From Erwinia sp039023475 (lineage in GTDB: Bacteria > Pseudomonadota > Gammaproteobacteria > Enterobacterales > Enterobacteriaceae), in NCBI RefSeq assembly GCF_039023475.1, contig NZ_JBCHVB010000003.1:372001-436000 (forward strand): a stretch of 64,000 bases of DNA, read 5' to 3'. Below the pieces are notes generated by a model. That model saw nothing but the letters and a program-made list of their open reading frames with translations, did not search any database and was not told the DNA's origin. The position numbers and the translations under genes were made by a program. Shown piece after piece: positions 43,678-51,694 of this stretch. Numbering within the stretch: the stretch's first letter is position 1; the number at the start of each line of letters is the position of its first letter.

Positions 43678-43705
43678 GGACAGGACAATACGATTTGTCC
43701 TGTCC
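43678..43705 (+). terminator. Long perfect hairpin after yodC
   Basis: Arms of 11 bp (GGACAGGACAA and TTGTCCTGTCC) around TACGAT, ten bases after the yodC stop. There is no long T tract, only ATTTCC, so termination may be inefficient. Confidence 0.55.
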
Positions 43706-43770
43706 ATTTCCTGCGGCATATCTTTTCGCGGGGCGTGGCCGCCAGCGCGGCTCCCGGCGATTAATGATGT

Positions 43771-43803
43771 AAAAGCCTGCAGTCTCTGGCTGACAGCAGG
43801 CTT
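43771..43803 (-). terminator. Probable terminator of the mpgP-gpgS operon
   Basis: AAGCCTGC and GCAGGCTT arms with a 15-base loop, followed on the minus strand by TTTTACATC, about 50 bp after the gpgS stop. Confidence 0.6.
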
Positions 43804-43852
43804 TACCTTGGCAAACGGAACGGGCGTAGCCGCGTCCAGGCGGAAGGGTAAG

Positions 43853-45073
43853 CTATACCTTACCGGCGTTATCCTCTTCGACGGCCTGGTAGATCCGCTG
43901 AAGAATATCCGGGAAGGCTGACTGCACGCGACTCCAGCTGGGAATAAAAGGTTTTTCATTGGGGCGCTCAATAAAAGCCTGGCCCGCATCCAGAATCGAC
44001 TGGGTGAACATCTCCACCGCCGCTTCTTCGGCATGCTGATCGAAATCGAGGCCGTTCATCGCGGCTTCATGATGATAGGTTTCCATCATATCCAGCGCGT
44101 TGCGGTAGTAGGTTGCCTTCAACACCCGGAAGGAGTCGCTGGTCAGGTTAACGCCCATGGTCGCCATTTTCCGCATCAGCGACTGCACGATATCGTTACT
44201 CATGCGACGCAGGCCGCCGGTGCCATCCTCTTCGGAGAGCGGCTGATGCTTGTGATCGTAATTATCGGCAATCTCCACCTGGCAGCTCTGACGCGTGGTG
44301 TAATTGCGATAGATTTCCGACAGCACGCCAATTTCCAGCCCCCAGTCACCGGGGATTTTGATGTTATTCAGCACGTGGGTACGCATTGCGAACTCACCGG
44401 AGAGCGGATAGCGGAAGCTGGCCAGGTAGTCCAGATAGTCGGAATGGCCATACACTTTTTGCAGTGAGCGCAGCAGCGGCCCCACCAGCAGACGACCCAC
44501 CCGCCCATTCAGCTTATTATCCGCCACGCGCGCGTAAAACCCTTTGCAGAACTCATACTGGAACGAAGGATTAGCCAGCGGATAGAGCAGGCGGGCGAGC
44601 ATTCCCCGCTCATAGGTGACGATATCGCAGTCATGAAGCGCCACGCAGGCGGAGCGGTCGGAAGCCAGCGTAAAACCTGTGCAGTACCAGACGTTGCGGC
44701 CTTTACCCGGCTGGGAAGGGGAGAGACCTTCTTTATCCAGCTCCGCATCAATGGCCTTTAAGCGGGGGCCATCGTTCCATAAAATACGATGCCGCTGCGG
44801 CAGGCGCGAAAAAAATTCCCGTGCATGCAAAAACTGATCGCGATCGGCTTTATCGAGTCCGATCACGATCTCCTCCAGATAAGGCACTTTGGCCAGCTCA
44901 TCAACGATATTACTCAGCGCAGGCCCTTCCAGCTCGGAAAAGAGCGAAGGCAGGATCAGGCCCATTTTTCGCCTGTGGGAGAAGCGCACCAGTTCCTTCT
45001 CAAGATCCTCAACGGAGCGACCGGTCAGATTGTGGAAATTCGTAATGACGCCATTCTGAAAAAAATCACTCAT
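43853..45073 (-). CDS. gpgS: Glucosyl-3-phosphoglycerate synthase (GpgS, GT81)
   Basis: 406 residues. GT-A fold with the metal motif in ACVALHDCDIVTYERG (DCD), preceded by KGRNVWYCTGFTLAS and followed by SGEFAMRTHVLNNIKIPGDWG and LEIGVLSEIYRN. This pattern is typical of GpgS, which joins glucose from NDP-glucose to 3-phosphoglycerate. The phosphatase gene mpgP lies 44 bp upstream in the same direction. Together they make glucosylglycerate, a compatible solute used under salt stress and nitrogen limitation. E. coli K-12 has only the phosphatase. Confidence 0.88.
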   Translation of the reverse strand: MSDFFQNGVITNFHNLTGRSVEDLEKELVRFSHRRKMGLILPSLFSELEGPALSNIVDELAKVPYLEEIVIGLDKADRDQFLHAREFFSRLPQRHRILWNDGPRLKAIDAELDKEGLSPSQPGKGRNVWYCTGFTLASDRSACVALHDCDIVTYERGMLARLLYPLANPSFQYEFCKGFYARVADNKLNGRVGRLLVGPLLRSLQKVYGHSDYLDYLASFRYPLSGEFAMRTHVLNNIKIPGDWGLEIGVLSEIYRNYTTRQSCQVEIADNYDHKHQPLSEEDGTGGLRRMSNDIVQSLMRKMATMGVNLTSDSFRVLKATYYRNALDMMETYHHEAAMNGLDFDQHAEEAAVEMFTQSILDAGQAFIERPNEKPFIPSWSRVQSAFPDILQRIYQAVEEDNAGKV

Positions 45074-45117
45074 TGCCTTCCCCTTAAAACGGTATCCGCC
45101 GCACAGGACATGCTCGG

Positions 45118-45927
45118 TTATCCCAGCGACACAAAATGCGCCAGCCCTTCGCTCCAGCCTTCGGGGCCGAAAAGTGACGTTGAATAGATGTTCTGATTAT
45201 CCTTTCTTGAAAGGCTCACCGGCGTTTTACTGTAGCCTTTAATGATCACCGCATAGTCGACGTTATCGAGCATCACTGCGTCATTAGGCCCATCGCCCAG
45301 CCCGACAGTCACCGCCGGCTGGCCGGTGCGGGTAGGGATATGTTTCAGTAACCACCTCAGCGCTTTGCCCTTATCACAGCCCTCGCTGGTGACGGTCCAG
45401 AAGCGTCCTCCCTGGATCAATGCCAGCTTCTCGTCACTCAGCGCCTGCTGGAAACGGGCAAAATTCTCCGGTGTATCACGCCAGATTATGCTTTCGGAAG
45501 CCTCACGCTGCATCGCCAGTTCGGCATCGGCGGGCGTCAGGCCGGTCCATTCAGCCACCTCTTTTTCCGTTACGTCGTTAAAGCCGGTGAACTTGAATCC
45601 GTATTGTTCCCTGAACTGTAAAAGCGTCTGGCAGATGGCAGCATAATCCTTCGCGCCAGGCACTGGCGCAGCGGGTACCTCGCTTAAATCGCCGCCGCTG
45701 ACCACCGCGCCGTTCTCCCCGATAAAAGGCGCGCCCGCGATCCCGAGCGCCCGTTGCAGAGGCAAAATCTCAGCTGCGGTTTTGCTGGTACAGAACACCA
45801 GCGGGATATCAGCCTCGTTGAGGCGATCCAGCCAGACCTGGGCGGGCTGCCAGCTATAGGTATGATGATCGAGTAATGAACCATCCAAATCCGTTACGAT
45901 CATCAGCGAGTCTTGAAGCGTCAGCAT
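45118..45927 (-). CDS. mpgP: MpgP/YedP, mannosyl/glucosyl-3-phosphoglycerate phosphatase
   Basis: 269 residues from ATG 45927 with GGAGGAAA before it. HAD motifs are IVTDLDGSLLDHH (nucleophile Asp), VFCTSKTAAEI, a late Lys in KGKALRWLL, and GLGDGPNDAVML. IGENGAVV is also typical. The family removes phosphate from mannosyl- or glucosyl-3-phosphoglycerate. Orthologous to E. coli YedP. First gene of the osmolyte operon; its promoter lies in 45928-46220, a stretch shared with the divergent DsrA-like RNA. Confidence 0.93.
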   Translation of the reverse strand: MLTLQDSLMIVTDLDGSLLDHHTYSWQPAQVWLDRLNEADIPLVFCTSKTAAEILPLQRALGIAGAPFIGENGAVVSGGDLSEVPAAPVPGAKDYAAICQTLLQFREQYGFKFTGFNDVTEKEVAEWTGLTPADAELAMQREASESIIWRDTPENFARFQQALSDEKLALIQGGRFWTVTSEGCDKGKALRWLLKHIPTRTGQPAVTVGLGDGPNDAVMLDNVDYAVIIKGYSKTPVSLSRKDNQNIYSTSLFGPEGWSEGLAHFVSLG

Positions 45928-46222
45928 AGCCGTTTCCTCCTCGGTTACGGGCACGGCAAAAAGGTAGAGTAATCATGGAGTATAGTCGCCGCCCCAGCTT
46001 GTGAAAGTGACGACAGCCTATAAGCGCCATAAGCGCACGGGGATTAAGAATTGTCTTAAAATAAAGGCGAATAAACCGTGAAATGTTAAATGAGTGGTTA
46101 CGTTTACAAACCGCGCCACGGCTGGAATGACAAAATTTGGCCTGTACAAAAAAAGAGGTAATGTACAGCTTTGGGTCAATCTTAAGACTTGTCTTAGGTT
46201 GAGGCTGAGGTAAGCTGCGCCT

Positions 46223-46296
46223 GTCAAAGAATTTCCTGTGTGACGAATTTCATTTTTATGAATTTTCATTCCCGGCCTGAGGCCGGGATTTTTTTT
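46223..46296 (+). ncRNA. dsrA: DsrA small RNA homologue
   Basis: About 74 nt, plus strand, between mpgP and yodD, the same spot as dsrA in E. coli. The segment ATTTCCTGTGTGACGAATTT (46231-46250) matches the E. coli DsrA rpoS/hns pairing region except for one missing and one changed base (compared from memory). It is followed by a short AU-rich hairpin (TTCAT/ATGAA arms) and a GC hairpin CCCGGCC-TGA-GGCCGGG with an eight-base T tract broken by one A, as in E. coli. A possible -10 TAAGCT (46211) and -35 TTGTCT lie upstream. DsrA activates rpoS and represses hns translation with Hfq. The T tract overlaps the yodD stop codon. Confidence 0.82.
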
Positions 46297-46519
46297 AGCG
46301 GTTAACTTCGGTCACGGCGAAGTCCCGGATATCCAGTTCAAAAGCGTCAGCCAGTTCCGTATAAGAGTGGTATTCCCGTCCATCAACCCACACCCGATGG
46401 TTATCAATAAACTCTTTCACCTCACCGCTTGAACGCGTTTCAATGGCTTCCAGCAGGGCCTCGATGTCAATATCGATCTCATGCTGGACGTTGTCGCTGT
46501 ACTCTTTTGCTGTCGCCAT
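46295..46519 (-). CDS. yodD: YodD, small stress-related protein
   Basis: 74 residues. VDGREYHSYTELADAFELDI and the ending VTEVNR match E. coli YodD, as does the beginning TAKEYSD. In E. coli it is stress induced and of unknown function. The stop codon lies within the T tract of the convergent DsrA-like RNA. A terminator on the same strand lies about 75 bp upstream of the start. Confidence 0.92.
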   Translation of the reverse strand: MATAKEYSDNVQHEIDIDIEALLEAIETRSSGEVKEFIDNHRVWVDGREYHSYTELADAFELDIRDFAVTEVNR

Positions 46520-46593
46520 GATCGTTATCCTCAGCCCGGCTGGAAAACTAAGTATAGATGGCGGAATAAGAAGTGATAGCGGGAAGAGGGCAC

Positions 46594-46666
46594 AAAAAAA
46601 GCCCGCGCTTTGCGGGCAAAATCCTTGTTACTTTTTCTTTTACTGCTACTGCGCTTTGGGGGCAGT
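46594..46666 (-). ncRNA. Candidate small RNA or leader attenuator upstream of yodD
   Basis: On the minus strand a perfect -10 box TATAAT (46678-46673) is followed about 60 nt later by a strong terminator: GCCCGC and GCGGGC arms (46601-46617) then seven T. The -35 region is weak. No reading frame lies between. The RNA would be roughly 73 nt, start near TTCACTGCCCCC and contain an A-rich single-stranded middle. It could be a free Hfq-type RNA or the attenuated leader of yodD. I recognise no known family. Confidence 0.5.
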
Positions 46667-46846
46667 GAAGTGATTATAGACGTCTGAGCTGGCAGAAGTC
46701 CTGCAGCAAGACGTCAGGAAAACGTAAAAACCCTCCGGCGAAAATCATTACGTTCATTTACACAGCCTGTATGCAGGTTGCGTTAAGAACGACTATAATT
46801 ATCAAGCGATTATAAAATAATTATTGATCTGAGCTATGGAGGCGAC

Positions 46847-47005
46847 ATGGATTTACTTCGAATCATTATTGCTATTATTCTTCCCCCCGTTGGCGTGTTT
46901 ATGCAGGTGGGTTTTGGTGGTGCCTTCTGGCTTAATATCCTGCTGACTCTCTGCGGCTACATTCCCGGTATCGTGCATGCGGTTTGGGTAATTGCCCGCC
47001 GTTAA
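46847..47005 (+). CDS. Pmp3/YqaE-family small membrane protein (UPF0057)
   Basis: 52 residues: two hydrophobic helices (LRIIIAIILPPVGVFMQVG, then FWLNILLTLCGYIPGIVHAV) ending WVIARR. The LPPVGVF and GYIPGIVHA motifs are diagnostic of the Pmp3/YqaE family of membrane-stabilising peptides, often induced by salt or cold. Start follows ATGGAGG. The region 46680-46846 before it is AT-rich and holds the promoter. Confidence 0.92.
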   Translation: MDLLRIIIAIILPPVGVFMQVGFGGAFWLNILLTLCGYIPGIVHAVWVIARR

Positions 47006-47077
47006 TGCTGGCCTTTCTCTCCGGCGAAACCGTCCGTTTTAGGATAGACTTAGCGCTTTGGGCCGGGGAGGAACGTA

Positions 47078-47266
47078 ATGAACGTTAACGATAAGGTGAC
47101 AGTGAGAACCGACGGTGGACCTCGCCGACCGGGGACAGTGCTTGCGGTTGAGGATTTTAGCGAGGGCACCATGTTTCTGGTGGCGCTGGAAGATTACCCG
47201 ATGGGTATCTGGTTTTTTAATGAAGTGGGCCACGACGATGGCATTTTCGTCGAGCCACATCCCTGA
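47078..47266 (+). CDS. dsrB: DsrB
   Basis: 62 residues. TDGGPRRPGTVLAVEDFSEG and YPMGIWFFNEVGHDDGIFVE match E. coli DsrB closely. Function unknown. In E. coli it lies next to rcsA and yodD as here. GGAGG precedes the ATG by a suitable distance. A two-way terminator lies downstream. Confidence 0.95.
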   Translation: MNVNDKVTVRTDGGPRRPGTVLAVEDFSEGTMFLVALEDYPMGIWFFNEVGHDDGIFVEPHP

Positions 47267-47359
47267 TCCCACTGTGGCTTAGCCTGCCTGTTCCGGTAAT
47301 CCTTCTTCAGGATGGCTTTTAATAGAGCCGGAATCTTAATAAACCTGCCTGCGTTAAAG

Positions 47360-47389
47360 AACCAGCAAGTCTCAGGAGACTTGCTGGTT
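47360..47389. terminator. Bidirectional terminator between dsrB and the chemoreceptor gene
   Basis: Perfect 14-bp arms (AACCAGCAAGTCTC and its complement) around AG. T-rich tails lie on both sides (GCTTCTT on plus, CTTT on minus). Confidence 0.8.
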
Positions 47390-47399
47390 GCTTCTTCCC

Positions 47400-49106
47400 T
47401 TAAAATCTTTCCCAGTTATCTCCTTCTGCCAGCGCTGGACGCACAGGTAACGCCGGCGTCTCTTTCCGTAGCGCTTTCTGGCTCACCCCCGGCAGCGTGC
47501 GGCCGCTATGTTCACTCAGGTGAAAAGCGGCTACGGCCTGCGTCAGTTTTGATGCCTGCTCTTCAAGCGAGGAGGCGGCAGCGGATGCCTCTTCAACCAG
47601 TGAGGCGTTTTGCTGGGTGACATTGTCCATCTCGGTGACGGCCAGGCTGACTTGCTCAATTCCCCGGCTCTGCTCATCGGACGCCGCTGCAATTTCAGCC
47701 ATAATGTCGGTCACACGATGGACGGCCCCGACAATCTCCGTCATCGTTTCACCTGCGTGACCTACCTGCGAGGATCCCTGGCCGATCAGGTTCACCGATT
47801 CGGCAATCAGGCCCTCAATCTCTTTCGCTGCGCCCGCACTGCGCTGCGCCAGATTGCGCACTTCGCTGGCGACAACGGCAAAACCGCGTCCCTGCTCGCC
47901 TGCTCTGGCCGCTTCCACCGCAGCGTTCAGCGCCAGGATATTGGTCTGGAAAGCGATACTGTTAATCACGGTAGTGATCTCAGCAATTTTTTTCGAGCTG
48001 GTGGAGATATTATTCATGGTCTTAATAACGCCGGAAACGATATCTCCGCCCTGGCGGGCTTTACCGGAGGCATCGGCCGCCAGCTGGCTGGCATGATGGG
48101 CGTTATCGGCGTTCTGCTTCACGGTAGCGGTCAGCTCTTCCATGCTGGCTGCAGTCTGTTCCAGCGCGGCTGCCTGCTGTTCGGTGCGGGAAGAAAGGTC
48201 GGTATTACCGGCCGATATTTCACTTGAGCCCTGAAAGATAGCCACAGCCCCTTCACGGACCGTGCCCACGGTTTTCACCAGTGACTGCTGCATGATCTGC
48301 AGGTTGCTGCCCAGGGTGCCAATCTCACTGCGACCCCAGCTTTGTAACGGCGCAGTCAGATCGCCGCGTGATATATGCTCAATCCGTTCTACCGCCTGTC
48401 GCAGAGGAGCAATCACCACCCGGCGGAGGAAAATGAATGTTGCCAGCGTCAGCAGCAGGGCAGCAATAAAGGCGCAGGCCATCATAATAAAGCCCAGTCG
48501 CGTATTTTGCTCCGCCACCACATTCATCATTGCGGCCCGTTCGGTACGGATTTTAATAGCATTAAGCAACACGCTATTATAAGCATCATCCAGCTGGCGG
48601 GTTTTATCGGTTTCGTGCGCAATGACGCCTTCAAAGCTGCCATCTTTAGCGCTTTGTATCATCGGCAACAGTCCTTCAGCAACATAAGCCTCAAACCGGG
48701 TTTTTAAATCACCGTCGAGAGCAATATCTTCCGCGGTTTTTACCCGACGCTCCTGATAAGCTTTAAAACTGCTTTTGGCTTGTTCAATACGCTTTTCTGC
48801 CCGGCCTAGATTTGTTTCAAACTCTTCCATTTCCCCGATTCGTGCGGCGGCACCGGCATGAATAATATTCAGCCTCGCCGTACGAAGGTGGTTGGAGCTA
48901 TTGGAGATCGCCATACGAACCTGAATTTCCTGGGTAACGTCTTTTAATGACTGATTACTTTGGATCAGGAAATAACTGGCGAGACCAATACAGAGTGCGA
49001 ATAACAAAAGTATTCCGCTAAGGATAGCGGCGAAAAGGGGAACGAGGCGGAGATGTTGCCAGAAACTAATTTTACTGGGGTCGGCACTCAGGTGTGATGG
49101 TTTCAT
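47400..49106 (-). CDS. Methyl-accepting chemotaxis protein, Tar/Tsr type
   Basis: 568 residues. TM1 at about 23-47, TM2 at about 207-230, with a four-helix periplasmic sensor between; HAMP follows (RVVIAPLRQAVERIEHISRG). The signalling tip is canonical: NILALNAAVEAARAGEQGRG and FAVVASEVRNLAQRSA. The C-terminus ends NWERF, the tether pentapeptide for CheR and CheB, so it is a full-length adaptable receptor. The sensor resembles the Tar-type ligand domain. It lies between dsrB and rcsA, where E. coli has none, so it is an insertion into a conserved block. Confidence 0.93.
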   Translation of the reverse strand: MKPSHLSADPSKISFWQHLRLVPLFAAILSGILLLFALCIGLASYFLIQSNQSLKDVTQEIQVRMAISNSSNHLRTARLNIIHAGAAARIGEMEEFETNLGRAEKRIEQAKSSFKAYQERRVKTAEDIALDGDLKTRFEAYVAEGLLPMIQSAKDGSFEGVIAHETDKTRQLDDAYNSVLLNAIKIRTERAAMMNVVAEQNTRLGFIMMACAFIAALLLTLATFIFLRRVVIAPLRQAVERIEHISRGDLTAPLQSWGRSEIGTLGSNLQIMQQSLVKTVGTVREGAVAIFQGSSEISAGNTDLSSRTEQQAAALEQTAASMEELTATVKQNADNAHHASQLAADASGKARQGGDIVSGVIKTMNNISTSSKKIAEITTVINSIAFQTNILALNAAVEAARAGEQGRGFAVVASEVRNLAQRSAGAAKEIEGLIAESVNLIGQGSSQVGHAGETMTEIVGAVHRVTDIMAEIAAASDEQSRGIEQVSLAVTEMDNVTQQNASLVEEASAAASSLEEQASKLTQAVAAFHLSEHSGRTLPGVSQKALRKETPALPVRPALAEGDNWERF

Positions 49107-49229
49107 ATCCTTTGCTCTCTTTAGGGGTAAGCGAAGCAGCGCTTCGAATCTCAGGAGAACATCGGCAGCAGGCCAGAAAGCGTGAGCGCAGAAATGGGAT
49201 CAACTTAACAGATTTGAAAATCAGGCAGC

Positions 49230-49252
49230 AAAAAGCCGGCTTTCGCCGGCTT
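49230..49252 (-). terminator. Terminator of rcsA
   Basis: AAGCCGGC and GCCGGCTT arms around GAAA with five T on the minus strand, 11 bp after the rcsA stop codon. Confidence 0.88.
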
Positions 49253-49263
49253 CGGTGGCAGCA

Positions 49264-49899
49264 TTATCTCACATTGACATAAATACCGCTGGTCACATTA
49301 TCCGTAAGGCGGACCACATGATAAATAACTTGCTTGTTGTGTGTTTTAATTTTTCTCTTAATATTTCCTTTATGCGAGGAAACGGTTTTGGCCTTAATTT
49401 GCATTTTATCCGATATCTGAATCGTATCGTGGCCAGACATCCACATCTTCAACATATTTGACTCTGTTTGACTCAGGGTCAGTGGATGAACATCGTAGCC
49501 CGCAGAATAACGGGGTGCGACGTTAAGTTTCTTCTGAAAATAAGGAACTAACAGGTTATCTAATGTAGCTGGTTTTATCGATTTTGATGTAATAATCAGG
49601 TTCTTGCGAACGTAGAGGTATTCCTCAAAATGGATATTAGAGATAGCCATAAAGATAAAAAATATCGTGTCAGGATGCTGCATAATAATATCTCTTATGC
49701 GCTGACTCGCATCTGCTTCATAAATGAAACAGTCTTCATTAATAAAAACCACGCCGGGCTGACACTGTTCACATTTCGCTTGTAATTGATCAATGTCGTT
49801 AACAGAGGTGATGTTTTTCTTTTTCACCCCTTTCACTGACATGTAGTCCATAAGCCCAAGCCGTGTATAGCTGCATGAATCCATAATAATCGTTGGCAT
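49264..49899 (-). CDS. rcsA: RcsA, LuxR-type capsule activator
   Basis: 211 residues from ATG 49899. VVFINEDCFI, HPDTIFFIFMAISNIHF, FEEYLYVRKNLIITSKSIKP and the C-terminal LuxR helix-turn-helix (TESNMLKMWMSGHDTIQISD, AKTVSSHKGNIKRKIKTHNK) are all RcsA features. RcsA partners with RcsB on the RcsAB box to activate exopolysaccharide genes. It is unstable (Lon) in related species. In E. coli its transcription is silenced by H-NS, and DsrA relieves this; a DsrA-like RNA lies 3 kb away here. The leader appears unusually long. Confidence 0.95.
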   Translation of the reverse strand: MPTIIMDSCSYTRLGLMDYMSVKGVKKKNITSVNDIDQLQAKCEQCQPGVVFINEDCFIYEADASQRIRDIIMQHPDTIFFIFMAISNIHFEEYLYVRKNLIITSKSIKPATLDNLLVPYFQKKLNVAPRYSAGYDVHPLTLSQTESNMLKMWMSGHDTIQISDKMQIKAKTVSSHKGNIKRKIKTHNKQVIYHVVRLTDNVTSGIYVNVR

Positions 49900-50015
49900 A
49901 CTAGCGACCCTCACCAAATTGTTATCCGTTTAAATCAACGATGAATTACGCGTTTGTGTAGTTACGAAAGTAAAACGTTCTTAAACAGGGCGTTGTTATT
50001 TTTTTACCCCGACTC

Positions 50016-50053
50016 AGGTCTCCGGACGCTGTAGCCGTCCAGGCGACAGACCT
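50016..50053 (-). promoter_or_regulatory. Nested inverted repeat in the rcsA leader
   Basis: Outer arms AGGTCT/AGACCT enclose inner arms GGACG/CGTCC around a 7-base loop. It lies about 120-155 nt before the rcsA ATG, inside the leader predicted from the RcsAB box. As RNA it would form a two-tier stem with an asymmetric internal loop. No known riboswitch class fits. Confidence 0.4.
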
Positions 50054-50217
50054 TTCCATGCCTGATTTTTTTATAATTGAGTTATGGCGACCTCACACCT
50101 TGCCAGTACTTTGCGAGTTGAACTCTCACAGAAAACCGACGGGTGGCGTGACATGTACCAGTACAGTCAGACTTATTTGAACTCCGTCACTATCACGCAG
50201 TATGCGGAAAAATCTGA

Positions 50218-50231
50218 TAGGACGATTCCTA
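50218..50231 (-). promoter_or_regulatory. Candidate RcsAB box upstream of rcsA
   Basis: TAGGAATCGTCCTA on the minus strand fits the RcsAB consensus TAAGAAT-nn-TCCTA at nearly all positions. A possible -10 CATACT follows 13 bp downstream (50204-50199). Start would be near 50192, giving a leader close to 290 nt and positive autoregulation as known for rcsA. Less perfect TAAGAAT motifs lie near 50423 and 50543. Confidence 0.6.
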
Positions 50232-50455
50232 AAAAACATTCACTTCGCGAATGTGTGTCCGAAATTGAGCGAAGACAATGCCGCAAAACACGATTTGATA
50301 CAAGATAAAACGTGAAAAATAAAATTTCCAGTAAAAACATGCGGTTGTATGTTTTGTAATCTTTAACGATCCCGCAACAATTCACACATTTCGGAAAACA
50401 AAATACGCTAATTAGAATTTAATAAGAATAATTTTCATTGAGACAGGCAATTTAT

Positions 50456-50479
50456 CAGAATTTCCTTAAGGAAATTCTG
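50456..50479. repeat. Perfect 24-bp palindrome between rcsA and fliR
   Basis: Self-complementary over 24 bp, with half-site CAGAATTTCCTT. It lies 74 bp after the fliR stop codon and contains no loop and no T tract, so it looks more like a dimeric protein-binding site than a terminator. Otherwise 50232-50552 holds no supported gene. Confidence 0.6.
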
Positions 50480-50552
50480 GTAAATATGGTTCGAAAATTA
50501 CGCAGAAACATCTGGGGTGCTAATCAATGATGAATGGCGGGGTAACGAATAC

Positions 50553-51344
50553 TTAAGGATTCTTATTGGATAACTCACTGAGGAATCCGGCAAGCAGATC
50601 GAACACTTCACTAAACAAATGCTCACAAAACGGAGCAAGAAGCGGCATCATCAGGCTGATAAACACGATACCCAACGATAAGGTAACCGGGAAGCCAATA
50701 GCGAAAACCGACAGCTGAGGTGAAACGCGGTTTAACAAACCCAGGGCCAGGTTAACCGTGAGCAGCAAAGTTATCAGCGGTAACGCTAATCGCATACCGT
50801 TAAGGAAAATCAAACCGGCTGAATTTGTGAGCGCCAGAAACGCATTCCCATTCAGCGGTTCTCCACCGATGGGCAGGGTATGAAAACTGTCCGATAACAT
50901 GGAGATTAACCACAGGTGTCCGTTGAACGTCAGGAACAACAACATCGCCAGAAGATCCAGAAAACGTGCCAGCACTGGCATATTCAGCCGGCTCGACGGA
51001 TCGAAAAACGTGGCAAAGGAGAGGCCCATCTGCAATCCAATGACTTCGCCAGCCGTTCTCACCGCGGCGAAGGCGAATTGCATCGTAAAACCTATAGCCG
51101 CGCCAATGAGAATTTGCTGAATCAGCAGCCAGAAGCCGCCAACTGAGAACAACGTCACGTTAGTTGGCGGTAAAGAAGGGATAAGCGTCCAGGTAATCAT
51201 CAGCCCAAGGCCAATTTTCACCTTTCTGGAGATCGACTTTTCACTGAGGACCGGCGCGGTCATGATCAGCGCGAGTACGCGGGCCAGAGGCCAGAAAAGC
51301 TGTCCTACCCACATCAGCAGCTGACTGCTGTCGATATTAATCAT
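50553..51344 (-). CDS. fliR: FliR, flagellar export gate protein
   Basis: 263 residues, about six membrane helices. MSLSFATFFDPSSRLNMPVL-like core (GLSFATFFDPSSRLNMPVLA) and the FAIGFPVTLSLGIVFISLMM segment are typical. FliR, FliP and FliQ form the helical export gate of the flagellar type III system. The ATG overlaps the fliQ stop. Last gene of fliLMNOPQR. Confidence 0.96.
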   Translation of the reverse strand: MINIDSSQLLMWVGQLFWPLARVLALIMTAPVLSEKSISRKVKIGLGLMITWTLIPSLPPTNVTLFSVGGFWLLIQQILIGAAIGFTMQFAFAAVRTAGEVIGLQMGLSFATFFDPSSRLNMPVLARFLDLLAMLLFLTFNGHLWLISMLSDSFHTLPIGGEPLNGNAFLALTNSAGLIFLNGMRLALPLITLLLTVNLALGLLNRVSPQLSVFAIGFPVTLSLGIVFISLMMPLLAPFCEHLFSEVFDLLAGFLSELSNKNP

Positions 51345-51613
51345 CAGCCGATCATATAAGGAAGATTGGAAAACAGAGTGCGCATATAGTCGAGCACCAG
51401 ATTGAGCATCCATGGACCGGCGATGACGATGGTTGACACAACCGCCAGAATTTTGGGTATAAAGGAGAGCGTTTGTTCATTGATCTGGGTCGCCGCCTGC
51501 AGCAGGCTGATAAACAGACCGGAAGCCAGCGCGGCGAGAAGAAGCGGGGCAGCCAGCGCCAGCGCCACTTTCAACGCTTCGTGGCCAATAACCATTACCG
51601 ATTCAGGTGTCAT
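51344..51613 (-). CDS. fliQ: FliQ, flagellar export gate protein
   Basis: 89 residues with two membrane helices (ALKVALALAAPLLLAALASG and ILAVVSTIVIAGPWMLNLVL), starting MTPESVMVIGHEALK as in E. coli. It packs around the FliP/FliR core. It lies 81 bp after fliP, a wider gap than elsewhere in the operon. Confidence 0.96.
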   Translation of the reverse strand: MTPESVMVIGHEALKVALALAAPLLLAALASGLFISLLQAATQINEQTLSFIPKILAVVSTIVIAGPWMLNLVLDYMRTLFSNLPYMIG

Positions 51614-51694
51614 AGTGACTCCGTAGAAAACTTTCTGAGCGGGCGGTCATGCCGCCGTTTACGTCGCTGGTCAGGTGTTTCCTGCCAGCAATCG

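Noticed and set aside
50010..50080. rcsA leader stem as a known riboswitch (cyclic-di-GMP, preQ1, manganese types considered)
   Set aside because: Conserved core sequences of those classes are not present; left as an unexplained structure.
50084..50308. 74-residue open frame on the plus strand between rcsA and fliR
   Set aside because: No ribosome-binding site, no recognisable content, and it lies across the presumed rcsA promoter and RcsAB box.
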